From Tolypeutes matacus (lineage: Eukaryota > Chordata > Mammalia > Cingulata > Chlamyphoridae), in NCBI GenBank assembly GCA_026826555.1, contig JAKSZT010054565.1, positions 2,635,467 through 2,699,466 of the forward strand: a stretch of DNA of 64,000 nt, written 5' to 3'. The notes below the pieces were generated by a model. That model ran no database searches, was not told the origin of the DNA, and saw nothing but the letters and a program-made list of their open reading frames with translations. Each line of letters starts with the position of its first letter. The stretch's first letter is position 1. A program made the position numbers and the translations under genes. Shown here one piece after another: positions 13,201-28,200 of the stretch.

Positions 13201-16200
13201 TTCTATTCATTTCCAAAGATTAATGAACAACCTTTCTACCAATTCTGCACAGATTAATCCTCACCTTTCCATTCTCTAACCTCATTCTATTTTCTGCTAA
13301 TCTATATTCTAGTTATTAACTCCATGAGTTCACACAATATTTTTAGTTCAGCTTTTTTACATCTGATCCTCTTTTTTGTTTACCACCAACCTTTTCCCCT
13401 TTGAATATATGCATAATTCCTTCCAGCATTAATTGGAATAGGGAAAAAATAGAGAATAATTATTGTCCAACAACCTGGGGTTAATTAAAAATAATTATAA
13501 CAGGGAAGCAGATGTAGCTCAGGCAACTGGGCTCCCACCTACCACAGAGGAGATCGCTGTTAAAGATCCTGGTACCTCCTAAAGAAGACAGCGAGCTGAC
13601 GCAATGGGCAGGTGCAGCGAGCTGACACAACAAGATGATGCAACAAGAGATGTGGGGAGGAAAAACAGAATGAGACACACAACAGAGCAGGGAGTGGAGG
13701 TGGCTCAAGCAATTAGGCACCTCCCTCCCACATCAGAGGTCGCGGGTTTGGCTCTCAATGCCTCCTAAAGAAACAAGGAAGACGAACCAGCACGTGAAAA
13801 ACAAGGGGGGAGCGGGGGAGTGGATGTGGCTCAAGCAATTGGGCTCCTGTTTACCATATAGGAGGTCCAGGGCTCGATTCCCAGGGCCTCCTGGTGAAAG
13901 AGAAGCTGGCCCATGTGAAATGCTGGCTGGCACAGGAGTGCAGGCCCATGTGGAGAGCTGGTGCAGCAAGATGATGCAACAAAAAGAGACACAGAGGAGA
14001 GACAGTAAGAGACACAGCAGACCAGGAAGCTGAGGTGGTGTAAGATATTGAGCACCTCTCTCCCACTCCGGAAGGTCCCAGGATTGGTTCCTGGTGCCGC
14101 CTAAAGAGAGGACAAGCAGACAAAGAAGAACACACAGAGAGCAGACAACGAGTACAAAACAACAAGGGGGGGAGAAATAAACAAATACATCTTAAAAAAA
14201 AAAAAAAAAGCATTGCCCTTATTTTTATGTACCCTTAGTGCTTAAAATAAACATCCACTGTAAATCCATATGTATACTCTGAGGACAAATAATCATCCAC
14301 AGCCGATGTCTGGGCTGGAATAAATCAGTCCTCTACTTGGGCAAGTGCCTGTTATGATCTTCGTATTATAGTAAAATCTCCAAGGATGGACTGACTGCAG
14401 GGCAAATTCACTCTCTAAGCTTCTAGGTCATAAACTGGCTCCATTAAATAATGGAAAAAAAGCAAGAGAATTACCACAGAATTTCTCAAAAACCTTATCA
14501 TCTTTACACAGCAAGAACATTGTTTTCTGCTGCCCAGAAACTGGCCAAACGAGTGCAGCTCACCCAATATGGCAGCAGCTGGTCCTAGGTCACCGGCAGC
14601 ATCCTTGTGCCATGTATGCTGGAGAGACTGCGCCAGAAAATTTAACCCACGTGAATCTGACAGAAGAGGAAATTTCATAATTACAGCATGAAATAAAACC
14701 CAAAATAAAAACTCACTGGCTCACTGGTATACTTCTGCTCTTACTTTTGTTAGGGTCACGGGAGACCCTAGTGAGGGGAGCAGTGTGAGGGGACTAAGGA
14801 AAATTGAACATAGAAACATTTAAAATTGTTTCCATGGTCCATGATTGACTAGTCTCATATTTTTATGCTAAAATTTGCAATAAGTATCTCTTCAAATGTG
14901 TCTAAGGCTCAATATAAAACCTTGTATCTTTAAGCTATAAATACATGGACTGCTGATAACAAAACTTAATGTTAGTAAGAAATTACGAAACTTTTTTTCC
15001 TGGGCTCATAAAAATTATAGCAGCTTTAGGACCTCAAAATCCATCAGGGCCTCACCAAGATTAAAAATAAACTATCAAACATTTGGAGTCCAAATCTCTT
15101 GTCTCCATATGGGGAAAAGTTTGTACAACAATTTATATCATTACACAAAGATAAGTATAAATGAGACAATTTAAAGGAAATATATGCTGGTGAGAATCCA
15201 CTCACTTTCCGTTCCTTGACAATCTTTTCCTTGTGAAAACATTGGCCAAAGAGTAAGTGCTGGATTGAGTTTACTTGAGAAGGATGCTGACTTTATATTC
15301 AATCTCGTTTTCTCTAAAGAATCAAGGATTTTATTCTCCATAGGTGATACGTAACAAGCGAAGTTCTTTGCAACCAGATCATCATTAACACAAACCTGTA
15401 AAATTTTAAACACTGCATGACTAATAAGACAAATACACTCAAGTGATTGTTCTGAAAATATTTTAAACTAAATCCCAAATTTCAATTTTGAGAATAATTA
15501 TTTTATAAAACTAATTTGATAGAAACAGGTCTCTGGACTTCTGCTCTGGCAACAATGAACTAGATAATTCTTATCAACCCTCCTGATGAGAACAATAAAA
15601 ATTTATATGAAGAAGAGAGTAGAGTGAGACACTTCGGGGCTCCATCCCCACACAGGAACTTTGAACAATTAGCAAGAACTGGCAGAAGCATTTTTATCAA
15701 AGCTCCGGAAAACTGTCAAAGGGCAATAGTAACAGGGCAAGAGCCACAACAAGAAAAGGGTCACTTAAAAGTAGTAGGAGTTCATGGTGCTCTGACTGGC
15801 CCCTCCCCCAGCTCTCCAGCTCCACATGGAGCTGGCATGCTCCCTGTGTGTGGATCCCTGGTCCCAGTTCCAGAGAGAGTACAGTAACCCCTGTGTATAT
15901 ACTTGGAATGTGTATGTTTGGCCCAGTCTGTAAACGGGGAATTCCTGGGGCTACGTGTGTATGCGCAGAAAGGATCAAGGAGGCCCCTGTGCTTTGGCCT
16001 GGAGCTATTCTCTAAACTCATTACACGGACTCTGAAGGCAAGAACTTGCACAGGTCAATCTGCAGGAACTGGAAAAGGACTTTTCTATTTTTCCTTCTTA
16101 TTTTTTGTTAACTCCTGACATTCAAGGAAAGCTCGGTCATAAAACTATTTGGATATAAGCTTAGGGAAGAGACACCTCAATGTCTAAATTCCAGCAATAG

Positions 16201-19200
16201 CACATTAAAATATCAAAATGTCCAGGTTTCAACAAAAGGTTACAAAACATACAAAGATAGAGGAAGCAACAGCCCAGACAAAGGAGACAATTAAATTATT
16301 AGAAATAAGCAACAAGGAGGACCAGACCTAGGGCATATCAGAAAAAGACTAAAGAAAATGGTCCTAAATATGCTCAAAGAGCTAAAGGAAAACATGGACA
16401 AAGAACTAAAGGAAGGCAGGAAAACAACAGATGAATCCAATGAGAGTATCGAGATGGAAATTATGAAAAGGATCCAAACGAAGTTAAAAGACCAGAGAAA
16501 CAGAAATTAAACATTCTCTTGAGGGGGGCTCAACAGCAGATTGGAGCTGACAGAATAAAGAATCCATGAACTTGAATATAAGACAATTGAAATCATTCAG
16601 TCTGAGGAACAGAGAGAGGAAAGAATGAAGAAAAAGTGAACAGAGCCTGAGGAACCTGTGGGACACCATCAAGCCTACCAATATATGCATTATGGGAGTC
16701 CTAGAAGGAGAAGAAAGAAAGGGGCAGAAGGAATACTCAAAGAAATAATGGCTGAAAACTTTCCAAATTTAATGAAAGACATGACTATGCACATCTAAGA
16801 TTCTCAATGAACTTCAAACAGGGTAACCTGAAACAGACCCATGCCATGGCACATTAGTATTGAACTGTCCAATGCCAAAGATAAAGAGAAAATCCTGAAA
16901 ACTGCAAGAGAGAAGCAACACGTCATGTACACGGGAGCCTCAAAAAGATTAAGTGCTGATTTCTCATCTGAAACCATGGACACAAGAAGGCAGAGGAAAG
17001 ACATATTTAAAGTGCTGAAAGCAAAAACGTGACAACCAAGAATTGTATATCCATCAAAAGTGTCTTTCAAAAATGAAGGAGAGATTAAGACATTCCCAGA
17101 TCAAGAAAAGCTGTGAGAGTTTGTCACCAACAGACCAGCCCTACAAGAGATGCTAATAAGAGTTCTGAAGGTTGAAAGGAAAGGACAAGAGACGAGATCA
17201 AAGCCACACAAAGCAATAAAGGTCTCTGGTGAGGATGATGACAAAGTTAAATATAAATGCCAGAACTATTGTATTTTTGGTTTGTAACTCCACTTCTTAC
17301 TTCCTACAGAATTTTAAAAAAATAAATGCATAAAATATAATGATAAATCAGTAGTTTTGGACTCCTAATAAGGTATAAATATCATTTGTACCTTAAAGAT
17401 GTACATAAAGGTGGGGAGACAAAGGGGTATAAGAAAATAGTTTGTGTATACCACTGAAGTTAAGTTGGTATCGAAGCAAACAAATTGCTATAGGTTTAGG
17501 ATGTTAAATGGTAACTACAAAGAAAATATTGGAGAGTATGCAAAACTCCTAAAGACAGAATTTAGAGTATAGGTTGCCAGGGGCAGGGGGGAAGGGGAAT
17601 GAGGTGTTAATGCAAAGTGGGTATAGAGTTTCTGTTTGGGGAGATGGGAAAGTTTTAGTAATGGAAGGTGGTGAGGAGATGGCAATAGTGTGGATGTGAT
17701 TAATTCTGTTGAATAGCATGCTTGGGAGTAGCTGAGATAGGAAACTTTATGTTGTAATATATACATTTCCCCACAACTAAAAAAAAAAAAAAGAATGTGC
17801 AACTAAAGACACGATCACAATTAAATGCAATGCATGATCCTAGATCGGATCTTGCAAGGGAGGAGAAAAGGCTCAAAGGGTCATTGTTGGGACCTATGAA
17901 GATATTGGAATATAGACTGCAATAAGCTTTATATCAATGATAAATTTCTTGAACTTGATAATGGCACTGAAGGTGGGTACAGAAGTGAATATCCCTGTTC
18001 TTAGGAAATGTACCTGGCAGTATTAAGTGTCTAGGGAGAATGATATCTACAAATTACATTCAAGTGTTCATAAAATCTATTAAGAGACAGACAGACAGAT
18101 AGATGGTAAGATAGACAGAATGAAATGGAAAATGTAGCAAAAGGTTAAAACTGGTGGATTTGGATACTGAGGGTAGGAGTAGGGGTATGTTGCAGTTCTC
18201 TGTATAGGGTTTATACTATTTTCATAACTGTCCTGTAAGTTTGAAAGTAATTCAAAATTAAAAGGTAAAAATAAATGTATAAAATGTAAGAAATATCTTT
18301 TTGAAAGCACTGGAGCACTGGAGAGAGCTCCTGCCAGGCAAAGATTTAGTGGGAGGATAAAGACAAAACACAAAGCATAAAAGAAAAAAACTAAATTTAA
18401 TCAAAATTTAAAATGTCTGCTCTTCAAAAAATAATATTGAGAAATGAAAAGGCAATTCACACATGAGAAAATATTTCAAAGTCATATATTTGATAAAGGA
18501 TGTGTATCAAGTATATATAAAGAACTCTTAAAACTCAGTAATAAGAAAAACAACAACCCAATTTAAAAATGGACAAAAGATCTGAATAAATATTTCATCA
18601 AAGAAAATATTTGGACTGCAAATAAGCATATGAAAAAATACTCAACATCACCAGTCATTAGGGAAATACAAATTAAACTCACAATGAGCTAGCACTATAC
18701 ACGTATCAGCAGGCAGCTGATGTGAAAAAGAATGACCATACAAGTTTTGGCAAGGAAGTGGGGGAATTACAACTCTTGTACAAGGCTGATGGGATGTAAA
18801 ACACTCAACCATCTGGGAAAACAAATTGGCAATTTCTTAATACCTTCGATGTCATCTAGAAGTTTCACTCCTAGGTATTTACCCATGAGAAATGAAAGCA
18901 TATTTCCACAGGAAGACTTATACATGAATGTTCAGAGCAGCTTTATTTGCAACAGCCTCAAACTGACCACAACGCAAATGCCCATCAACAGGTGAATGGA
19001 TAAACTACAGTATTCCAATACAATGTAAAAGTACTGGACAAGAGAAGAAATGAACCACTGATACATGCAGGTGGTGGGCTGAATCCTGTCCCCAAAAAGG
19101 ACATGTTCAGGTCCTAACTCCCTGTCCTCTGGGTGTGAACTCATTTGTAAACAGGATCTTTGAAGTTCCTATTTGGACAAGGCCAAACTGAATCGGGGGG

Positions 19201-22200
19201 GCCCTTAATCCAATATGACTGAAATCCTTATAAACAGAAGAAATTCAGATGCATTCAGTGAGCAGAAACCAGAGGAGGAGACAGAAAGAGACAGACCACC
19301 ATGTGACAGAGGCAGAGGTTGACTGCCAGCAAGCCACCACCAGAACACCACAGGATCTGGAGAAAGCATGGAGTGTCAATACCTGGGTTCTGGAATTCTA
19401 GCCTCCAAACTTGTGAGCCAATACATTCCTGTTGTTTAAGCCAAAACATTTGTGGTGTTTTGTTATAGCAGCATCCATTACAAGTTCTCACTCCCCTAAG
19501 CATGGACCTCCTCTTTCAAAAGAAATGGAAATTATCACCAGAACACAAGCATACACATGGAGAGACCTACTCTTGAAAGGCAAGAAGAAAGAAGCAGAAT
19601 TTGTTTAAAAGAAGATGTTTTACAAGATGGTCCTATGGTCAACATTTTGCTATTTTTCCAAGAAGTAAAGTAAGCAATGAAAAGTCATAGGTAAAATCAA
19701 CAACGATGTGAGGAGAACCGAAAATGGAATACAAATAACAAACAAACTTTATTATGGATGAATGACATAATCGCTTCAAAGAAGGGGGGAGCAAAGCACT
19801 AACTTAACTTTTGAAAACACTATTTCGGCTGCATGCTGTAGGGCTAAAGACAAATTTGTTTTTCAGAGGAATGTGGGTTAGCATTTCCAAAATTACTTTA
19901 TATGAATTCTGGGATTAGTCAAACAAGTCTATGGCAGCTAGGGAGAGCAGTTTTCTCACTGCCGGAGAATGGCATTGAGAACAAGGAAAGGGGAAGGCTG
20001 GAATGAACCCTGTGGTGCTGGACTGAAATCAGAGTCCTCAGCATGAATGCATGGCTTTTAATAAATAATAAAAATAAATACAGATTATGTGTATGCATGG
20101 GTGAGTGTCTCCTAACTCAGGTGAGAGGGCACCACAATCCACACTCCAGTAGCAACAAATGGACATGGCACCCAGATCTTGGTAAGAGGAACCAGAGCTT
20201 CTTGGAGAAGTGGTTGATTTGAGGGCTGGGGCTGGGCAAAGAAATTAAGGAAGTGTTCATGATGATGATGGGCAGACACTGAAAGGACACATGAGTCAGT
20301 GTGAAAAAACTCCTAATGGCCAAATGTGACACAACTTGAGCAAGAGAATAAATAATAGTAGTAACAGATTATAACCCCAGAAGGGAAGAAATATCTAAGA
20401 GTCCACACTAACATAAATAAATCAGTGAGTAAATAAACAAATGGGGAAGAAGGGACACTTCTTCCTTATAGAATTCCAACAAAAAATGTAGACAGACAGA
20501 GCAGCTGCAGCTCAGTGATGAGTGCCTGCTTCCCACATACAAGGTCCCGGATTCGTTCCCTGGTACCTCCTAAAAACAAACAAACAAACAAACAAACAAA
20601 AACAATTCTCGTTGGGGGGCAGATGTAGCTCAGTGGTTGAGTGCCTGCTTCCCATGTACAAGGTCCTAGGTTCAATCTGATACCTCCTAAAAAAATGTGG
20701 ATGGAATGGTGAAAATGGACATCACAATAATAAGGTTTGCAGGTAAGAATCACCAAAGGATGCTTTGCAGAGGCTCAAAGATCTACTGTTACTTAGTAAT
20801 TTCAAAAGGAAAAAACAGTAACTCAACCAAGGAAAAACCTGGAACACACCACCTCAACCATGTGGTCAAGTTTAACATCTGCAGAAATAAGATAAACCAA
20901 GATCCTGTACCCCTGGATCAGATGCACTGAGAAGGGCATGACATGGCTTCTGTGGTCTTCTTGTCAAAAAAATGTCCACTCTCATTCTAATCACGAGAAA
21001 ACATCTCTTCTATACGTCTGAAATTATTTCAAAATCTGTTTTTTAAGAGGCCCGTGGTCAAGGTGCCCAACTGAGAGGGCAGGCCAAAATGCTAACAGCT
21101 AATAACTGGGGTGAGGGGACGGGGAAAGGAGGTTATATGAGATGTCCACTTTCTATCCACTTGTGTTATCTGAATTCTTTACAATGAGCCCATATTACAC
21201 ACAATGAGAAAATGTAGGGTGGGGGCGGAAGCAGTGAACTAAAACCACAATTAATTTAAGTAATTTAAAAAATGAACTCTTAGAAGAAAACGATGTTTCA
21301 GCCTCACTACCACAGAAACAATTTCTTGTGAATTACCAAATAATATGCTGTCTAAATAAAAGGCTGAAGTAAGTTTAAAAAATCATCAAAAGAAGAATAC
21401 ACAGTTCTGGCTAACTTCTGGTCTGAGCCAGATCTTGAAAGATTAAGAAAATCTCTATGTTGTGTGACACTGTTTTCCTTGATGTTTATGCTTTGTTTTA
21501 TTAAAATAACATTTAAAATAATGATAAAATATCTTTAAAGTACAATTCTTCCACTTACTTTTTCATTTTTTATAGTTACATAAAGGTAAACCTCAAAAGT
21601 ATCTTCTTCCACAGCACATAATTTGGCTTCCACCTGGGTAGTTGCTAAGTAGCATAAATAAAAATACGCATTAGCGGAGATTCAAAGTGCCCTTGAAGCA
21701 CCATGACCTAACAGCCAACCTATTCATCTCTGCTAGCCATGGACGATTCCCCAACACCGAGACAGCCAGTAGCTTCCTCCTGCACTGTGGGCTCTCAGAG
21801 CGCCAGGGGCCTGAGAGGGCAAGTCAGGGAGTGACTCCCCTGACTGTGGAGTAAGCCACGCATGCCCTGTCTCCATCAACGGTATGCTCCCCACCACTCT
21901 AAGAACATCTCCTGAAGTATAGTTCTTGGCTCTCTCTTCTCTTCCATGACTCCCAAACCCAAACTTTTAGTCCCAGCCATTGACCTCAGAGTCTCTTCTA
22001 CCCTTTCTGAGGTCCACGGATCAGAGTTCTTAGCTACTCTCTCCAAGTTTGCAACCAAAATGCTGCTCCCTGTACCTCTCAGGCACCATGCTAGCTAAGT
22101 GCTTCTTAATCTTTTTTTTTTTCTTCCCACAACCTTTTAAGGTAAATACCGTCATTGGCATTTTACAAGCTAGACCAGGCTCAGAGAAGGTGGAGTAGCC

Positions 22201-25200
22201 TGTGCAAGGTTGCACAGAAGTGGCAGGACAGAATTCAAATCAAGGTGGTCTGCCGCCTCAAACCTGTATTCTCATCTCCAGGCATCCCCAAGTTCCCAAG
22301 CCAGGCACCCTCCCAGTGTTCCATTTCTCCAGGTTCAAAGCATCTGGCTTTTCCTTTACCAAGACAGTGGGGAAGCTCAGGGGAGAGGCCTGTGAGAAGG
22401 GTGCTTAGGTGGTGCCCCAGGGATCTCACATCTGAGCAGTCCTATCTCAAACCCCTCACCAACAGGAGGTCAAAGCACCTCGGCTACCCACGACTGCGTC
22501 AGGCCAAAGCAGGCTGCAGTGCTGGTACACTGGGCTTACCTTTTAGAATGTTCTGAAAGTACTGAATAGCAGCACTGTCCCACTTCTTGGCAGGTCTGGA
22601 GGAGTGAAGAGATGCAACTGCATTAAGTAAGATTCTGAGGCTGGTACACTAGCATCACTTTATACATCACACACGGGACGTTGATGACAGTTCATTTTGA
22701 GGACAGGAAGAAGAAAACAGGGAGCTTGGCTATGGTTATGCCCTGGGGTGATGATACTCTCCTAAGCTGGAGCCTGCACCAGTGCAGAGATGCGAGCCAC
22801 AGAGGCCCCTCAGAGAAGGGGCTGTGCATGGAGGTCCCGGCCGGGGGCATCCTGAGTGCCCCGAGCCCAGCAATACAGCATTGTCCCCAGTTACCTGTGA
22901 TACCTCCATCTCCCCAACCAGAATGTGAGCTCCCTGGGACAGGACCCTGAGGGCACAGCGCTTAGCACAGGCTGGCAGGGAGGGTGGGCTTGAGGCATGC
23001 TGGCTAACCCCACCTGCAGAGAGGGAGCAGTGGGAGGCTTGAATTCCCAGGATTTAGCCACCAGAAGCCCACAGCGTTCCATACCCTGCCAACTCCAGCT
23101 CCCTTTCACTGTCTCCCACTTTATTCCCATCAACTCACCTTTCTGTGTCTGAGAGAAAATCAAAAGAGTTGTCAGTATGGAAAATCAGAAGAAACCAATA
23201 TTGGGAGCTGTAGCAGTTCAATATTGTTTATGAACTGGTCTGTCCGTCTGGGCATATTGGATTATATTGGTTTCAGAGGTTTCACTTTTATTTGATTAAA
23301 TAATGATTAAAGCTTTGATTGGGCCACATCAGTAGGGTGTTGAGTCCCCACCCTGTTGGTGGGCAGGGACTCACAGAGAAACTGCACCACAGAGAAGGGA
23401 GGTGGGAGTTTTTTTATATTGGAGGCCCGGGAAGTAAACACACAGAGAACTAGATACATGAGGAAGGAAAGAGGCCCCGGGAAGAGACAAGCTGTTAGCC
23501 TGACAGTCTACAGCTGGCCTTGTGGAGAGAGCAGCACAAGTGAGCCCAGAGAGAGATGACTTATCCCAGCCTACAGCTAATATTGGAAGAAGCTGGGACC
23601 ATGGAGCCCTAAGAGGAAGCCTGAACCCTTGTAGAAATTGGCAGCCATCTTGCTCTAACACGTGGCAACAGACTTTGGTGAGGGAAGTAACTTATGCTTT
23701 ATGGCCTGGTAACTATATGCTTCTACCCCTAATAAACACCCTTTATAAAAGCTAACAGATTCCTGGTATTTTGCGTCAGCACCCGTTTGGTTGACTAATA
23801 CAGGAGCAAGGAACAAAAATAAAATACGTAAGATGAGAGTACTGTATTCTATGTTTCTGCACTGGTTTTATTCATCAGAGAGGACATCACCAACCGGCTT
23901 GGATAGGTTCAAAGACCAAAAGAAGCAATGTACATAAAGCATTTAGCCCTGCTGTGCCTGGAACCTACTTAGTACTCAGAAATATTAGTTATTCTTATAT
24001 TACTGTTACTAAGAAAGAAGGGGGAAACGGATGTGGCTCAAGAGGTTCGGTGTACGTCTACCATATGGAGGGACCAGGGTTCGATCCCCGGCACCTCCCA
24101 GTTAAAAAAAAAAAAAAAAAAGAGAGAGAAGGTACTAAGCACATTAATTTAAAAGAATTAAAAAGAGTTTTTAAAAGGAGCGAAAAATAGGCAGTGATTC
24201 TAAAACTCAGCTATACACAAGCTATTACTTCATAAATTCATTTATATTTTAACAAAACGTAGATTCCAATAAGACATAGGCAAATAATGCAAAAAGAAAA
24301 ATTAACATAGGATATGAACAAGTAAATAAATCAACCAACCAACCAACCAACCAACCAACCTCTCTTACACACACAAATGGAATAACCATGTAAAGAAAGA
24401 CTCAAGGAAGGTTTCAAGTCAGAAAATACAAATTAAAACAAAATATTCCAAAGTAGGGCCTGCTGGCAAAGCACCAAACTCATGAATTATCTTACCTGAC
24501 CATAGTGCCTGGTTGTCTCTAGAGCCCTCAGGAGACCATTATTTGGGGTACTGTCTAATTTGGCAGTCAATGAGATCCTGCTGAGATGTGCATAACAGTA
24601 ACCTCTGGAATGACCTCCCAACTCACTTTGAAGTCTCTTAGCCATATAAACTCATTTGTCTTTACCTTTCCCACCTTTTGGTCAAGGTCTTTTTCCAGTT
24701 GCATTGCTAGTTGGTGTTTGGTAGTAATCCCTCAGCACCAGGGAGGCTCATCCCTGGGAGTCATGTCCCAAGCTGGGGGGAAGTTATTGCATTTATATGC
24801 TGAGTTCAGCTTAGAGAGAGGCCACATTTGAGCAACAAGGAGGCTCTCAGGAGGTAATGCTTAGGTATCTTATAAAACTAGGCTAAGTTTCAATTTCAAG
24901 AGTAAACGTTCATAAGTACAGTCATCAATATCAAGGGCCCATCAATGGACCATCCTCCTTCACTAGCCATTGCTTCTGTACTTGGGGGATTCTTGCTGTT
25001 CCATTAGAGCTCCCCAGTGTGACAGAACTGGACTCCGTTGTGGTTTCCCTACACATGGCTCCTCTGTCCCATCTATTTGAACCTATACTTGGTGCTGGAG
25101 TTGGTAGGTGTACATCCAAGAGACTTGAATCTTTGGGCTGTCCATGTGCCAGCTGGGCCCTGAGTCTCAATGGAGTTGTAAAACCTACTCTCCAGTTCAT

Positions 25201-28200
25201 TGGACTCACCCAGGACAACTAACAAGGAGGTGATGATGGACAACCACCATACCAAGGAACTAAGAGTCTACAACTGCAAGCAAGAGAGTTCCATCCATCG
25301 GCCATATGGGACTGAAACCCCCTCTCAATTAGAGGTGGAGTGGGCATCATCATCCCAGAATCCTCAGGTTTAGGGAATGAACTATGAATTACAGCGGACT
25401 TATTGGTATTCTACTATAGACTTATCGTGATTCTAGCAATGGAAGAACATATATCATTGATGTGGAGGCAGTGGCCACTGGAGGTTCTGAGGGCAGGGAG
25501 AGGGAAAACAGGTGTAATACGGGGGCATTTTCAGGACTTGGAATTGTCCTGAATGACACTGCAATGACAGATACAGGCCATTATATATCTTGCCATAACC
25601 TACAGAATTGTGTGGGAGAGAGTGTAAACTACAATGTAAACTTTAATCCATGCTTACTGGCAATGCTTCAAAATGTGTTCATCATTTCCAATGAATGTAC
25701 CACACTAATGAAGGATATTGTTAATGTGGGTAAATGTGGGTAAACATGGGCAGTGTGGGGAGCAGGGCATATGGGAATCCTCTATTTTTTTTATGTAACG
25801 TTTATGTAATCTAAATATCTTTAAAAAAAAACAAAACATTTTCACCCACCAAACAAGGAAACATTAAAAAGCCTGATACTATTCAATATTTGTTTAAGAG
25901 AAATTTTCTATACCCCAATGATCGAGGGAAACTAGATAAAATCAAAATCTGTAATATGCATATTGAGATGGAAGTTCTAGATGGAGTACAAACACAAAGG
26001 TACCACATGTCAAGGAAGGTGATCAAAACCTAAAGGTAACTCACTCTCAAGCCCTTCACCTAAGAGGAGGGTGTCCTAGGTTGGGGGAGGGATCCCTACA
26101 GAGTGCCTTGGTGCTAGGGAAGGGCTCTTGCCGAGAGGAAGCAAGGCAGAGAGGGGATCAGCCAGCCTCGGAGGGAGAACTGGGTGTGCAGGGGCCATCA
26201 TCCAAGTGGCCCAGGAGGGCGGGCAGCTGGCTTGCTGCTCTGAAACAGTGACACTGGAGAGGAGCTGTGGGTGGCTGGGGACCCACACTCCGTGAGTCTA
26301 TCAGGGCAAAGGTGCATGATCATGTCCCGCAGACCCCTGGTGGCGTGGACTGGCTGCAGAGCTGCTTGGCAGAGCGCACTGGCCTCAGCTGAGACAAACT
26401 GGCTTATCATCTTAGGATTTAGAGGCCAGCACCAAAGTGAGGCATTCACCACTTCAGGGCACTGTGGGTGGCTGAGGGAGGAGGTGGGCAATGGGAGGTC
26501 TCCAGAGATCCCACAAAGGCAGCCACAAAAGCAGCAGTGAGCAAGATGAGGAAGCTTCATGCTGACCCACCCAGTGTCACATCCTGGAGGGAGAGGAGTG
26601 AGGAGCACGAGGTCAGATAATGGAACTGCCCCACAGACCACAGGAGACCGAAATCAAGCCACTAGGCAGTGCTCGATCGAGATGATAAAAGTCACAGCTA
26701 TACCCTGACAAAGTGCTGTCCAGCACAGGGATCCATCCGTGCAAACACTAGCAATGGCCAAAAACTAGCAAAGGCAAAGCGTGTGTGCATGATATGTATG
26801 CATGTGCATGTATGTGATATGCACGTGTCCATACGTTTGTGTGTGTATATATGTTATATACACCTCTGTATCTACATATTTCATATGGTTTTCTCTATAT
26901 TCTTAGGAGAACACAGTGTAGCATGGTTTTGAAACAATCCAGCTGGCTATCACGGTGGGAATGGTTGAATATGACAAGTATGACGATATTATGGAATCAT
27001 ATTCACTCATGAAAAAATCTGAAAGTAGAAGGGAGAGGTACGTGTATTGGCAAAGAACTCCAACATGTATTCTTAAGTTAAATTTGCAAATAAGGCAGAA
27101 TGTTCCCATTTTCATTAAAAATTTCACACACATAAATGCTAAAGAAAGCAGTGAATACTAGTCTTTGGTTCCCTTATTAAATTTATTTCTATTTAAAAAA
27201 AAAAAAAAAGAAGAAGAAAGAAAGCAGTGAGAACAGTATGGAAGTTCAGTGCCTGAAAAGATCAGAGGGAGGGAAGAGGGAAGGAGGAAGCGGGGCTGGG
27301 AAAGAATGCAAAGGTATTTTTTCTTTTTAATGCTACATAATCCTGTATTTGAATGTTTTGCATCACTGTTATTTTATTACTTCTCATAAATTTAAAAAGG
27401 GGGTGGGGCATAAAGCCCAGAAGCTCAGGCTCTACTTGCTCCCCTCTCAACCACAGCCTCTGGACGTGTGGCTGCAGGGAATTCTGCTGCAGGTAGAATT
27501 CAGCTTGAATTCAGTAGAATTCGGCTTGACAGATTTGCTGAAGAACAGAGACCTTCGAAAGGGGAACTGACTTGGTAAAAGCATCATTCACTTGATTTAA
27601 GACTTTTATTAATGATTTAACATATTTTAGAAGCTGTACTAGGAAGCGGATGTGGCTCAAGAGGTCCAGGGTTCAGTTCCTGGGGCTGCCTGGTGAAGGC
27701 AAGCTGGTCTGCACGGTGAGCTGGTCCAAGCGGAGAGCTGGCCCACACAGAGGGCTGGCCTGTGCGGAATGTTGACCCATGCAGGAGAGCTGGCCCGAGC
27801 AGGAGTGCTGGCCTGAGCAGAGAGCTGGCTCAGCAAGATGACACAACAAAAAGAGGAGAGACAATAAGACACACAGCAGACCAGGGAGCTGAGGTGGCAC
27901 AAGAGATTGAGCAGCCTCTTTCCACTCTGGAAGGTCCCAGGATCAGTTCCCAGTGCTGCCTGAAGAGAAGACAAGCAGACACAGAAAAACACACAGAGAA
28001 TGGACACAGACAGCAGACAGCAAGCACAAAAACAATGGGGTGGAGTGGGGTGGGATGGGGTGGGGGAGAAATAAATAAATAAATCTTAAAAAAAAAGGTG
28101 TACTTACACAATTTCAGCACTGTCTTCACAGAAGTCAATGTGTAATGTGACTGGTTTTGTGCAGTACAGTCTGAATTTTTTCGCTCTATAGGGAAGCTGC

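Noticed and set aside
14415..14563. Continuation of the exon 8 open frame beyond the donor.
   Set aside because: The match to TDRD12 stops at the gtgagc donor and exon 9 resumes in frame, so this is intron read-through.
26060..26660. G-rich segment considered as a second CpG island or gene start.
   Set aside because: CpG pairs are scarce and no start or splice pattern is seen.
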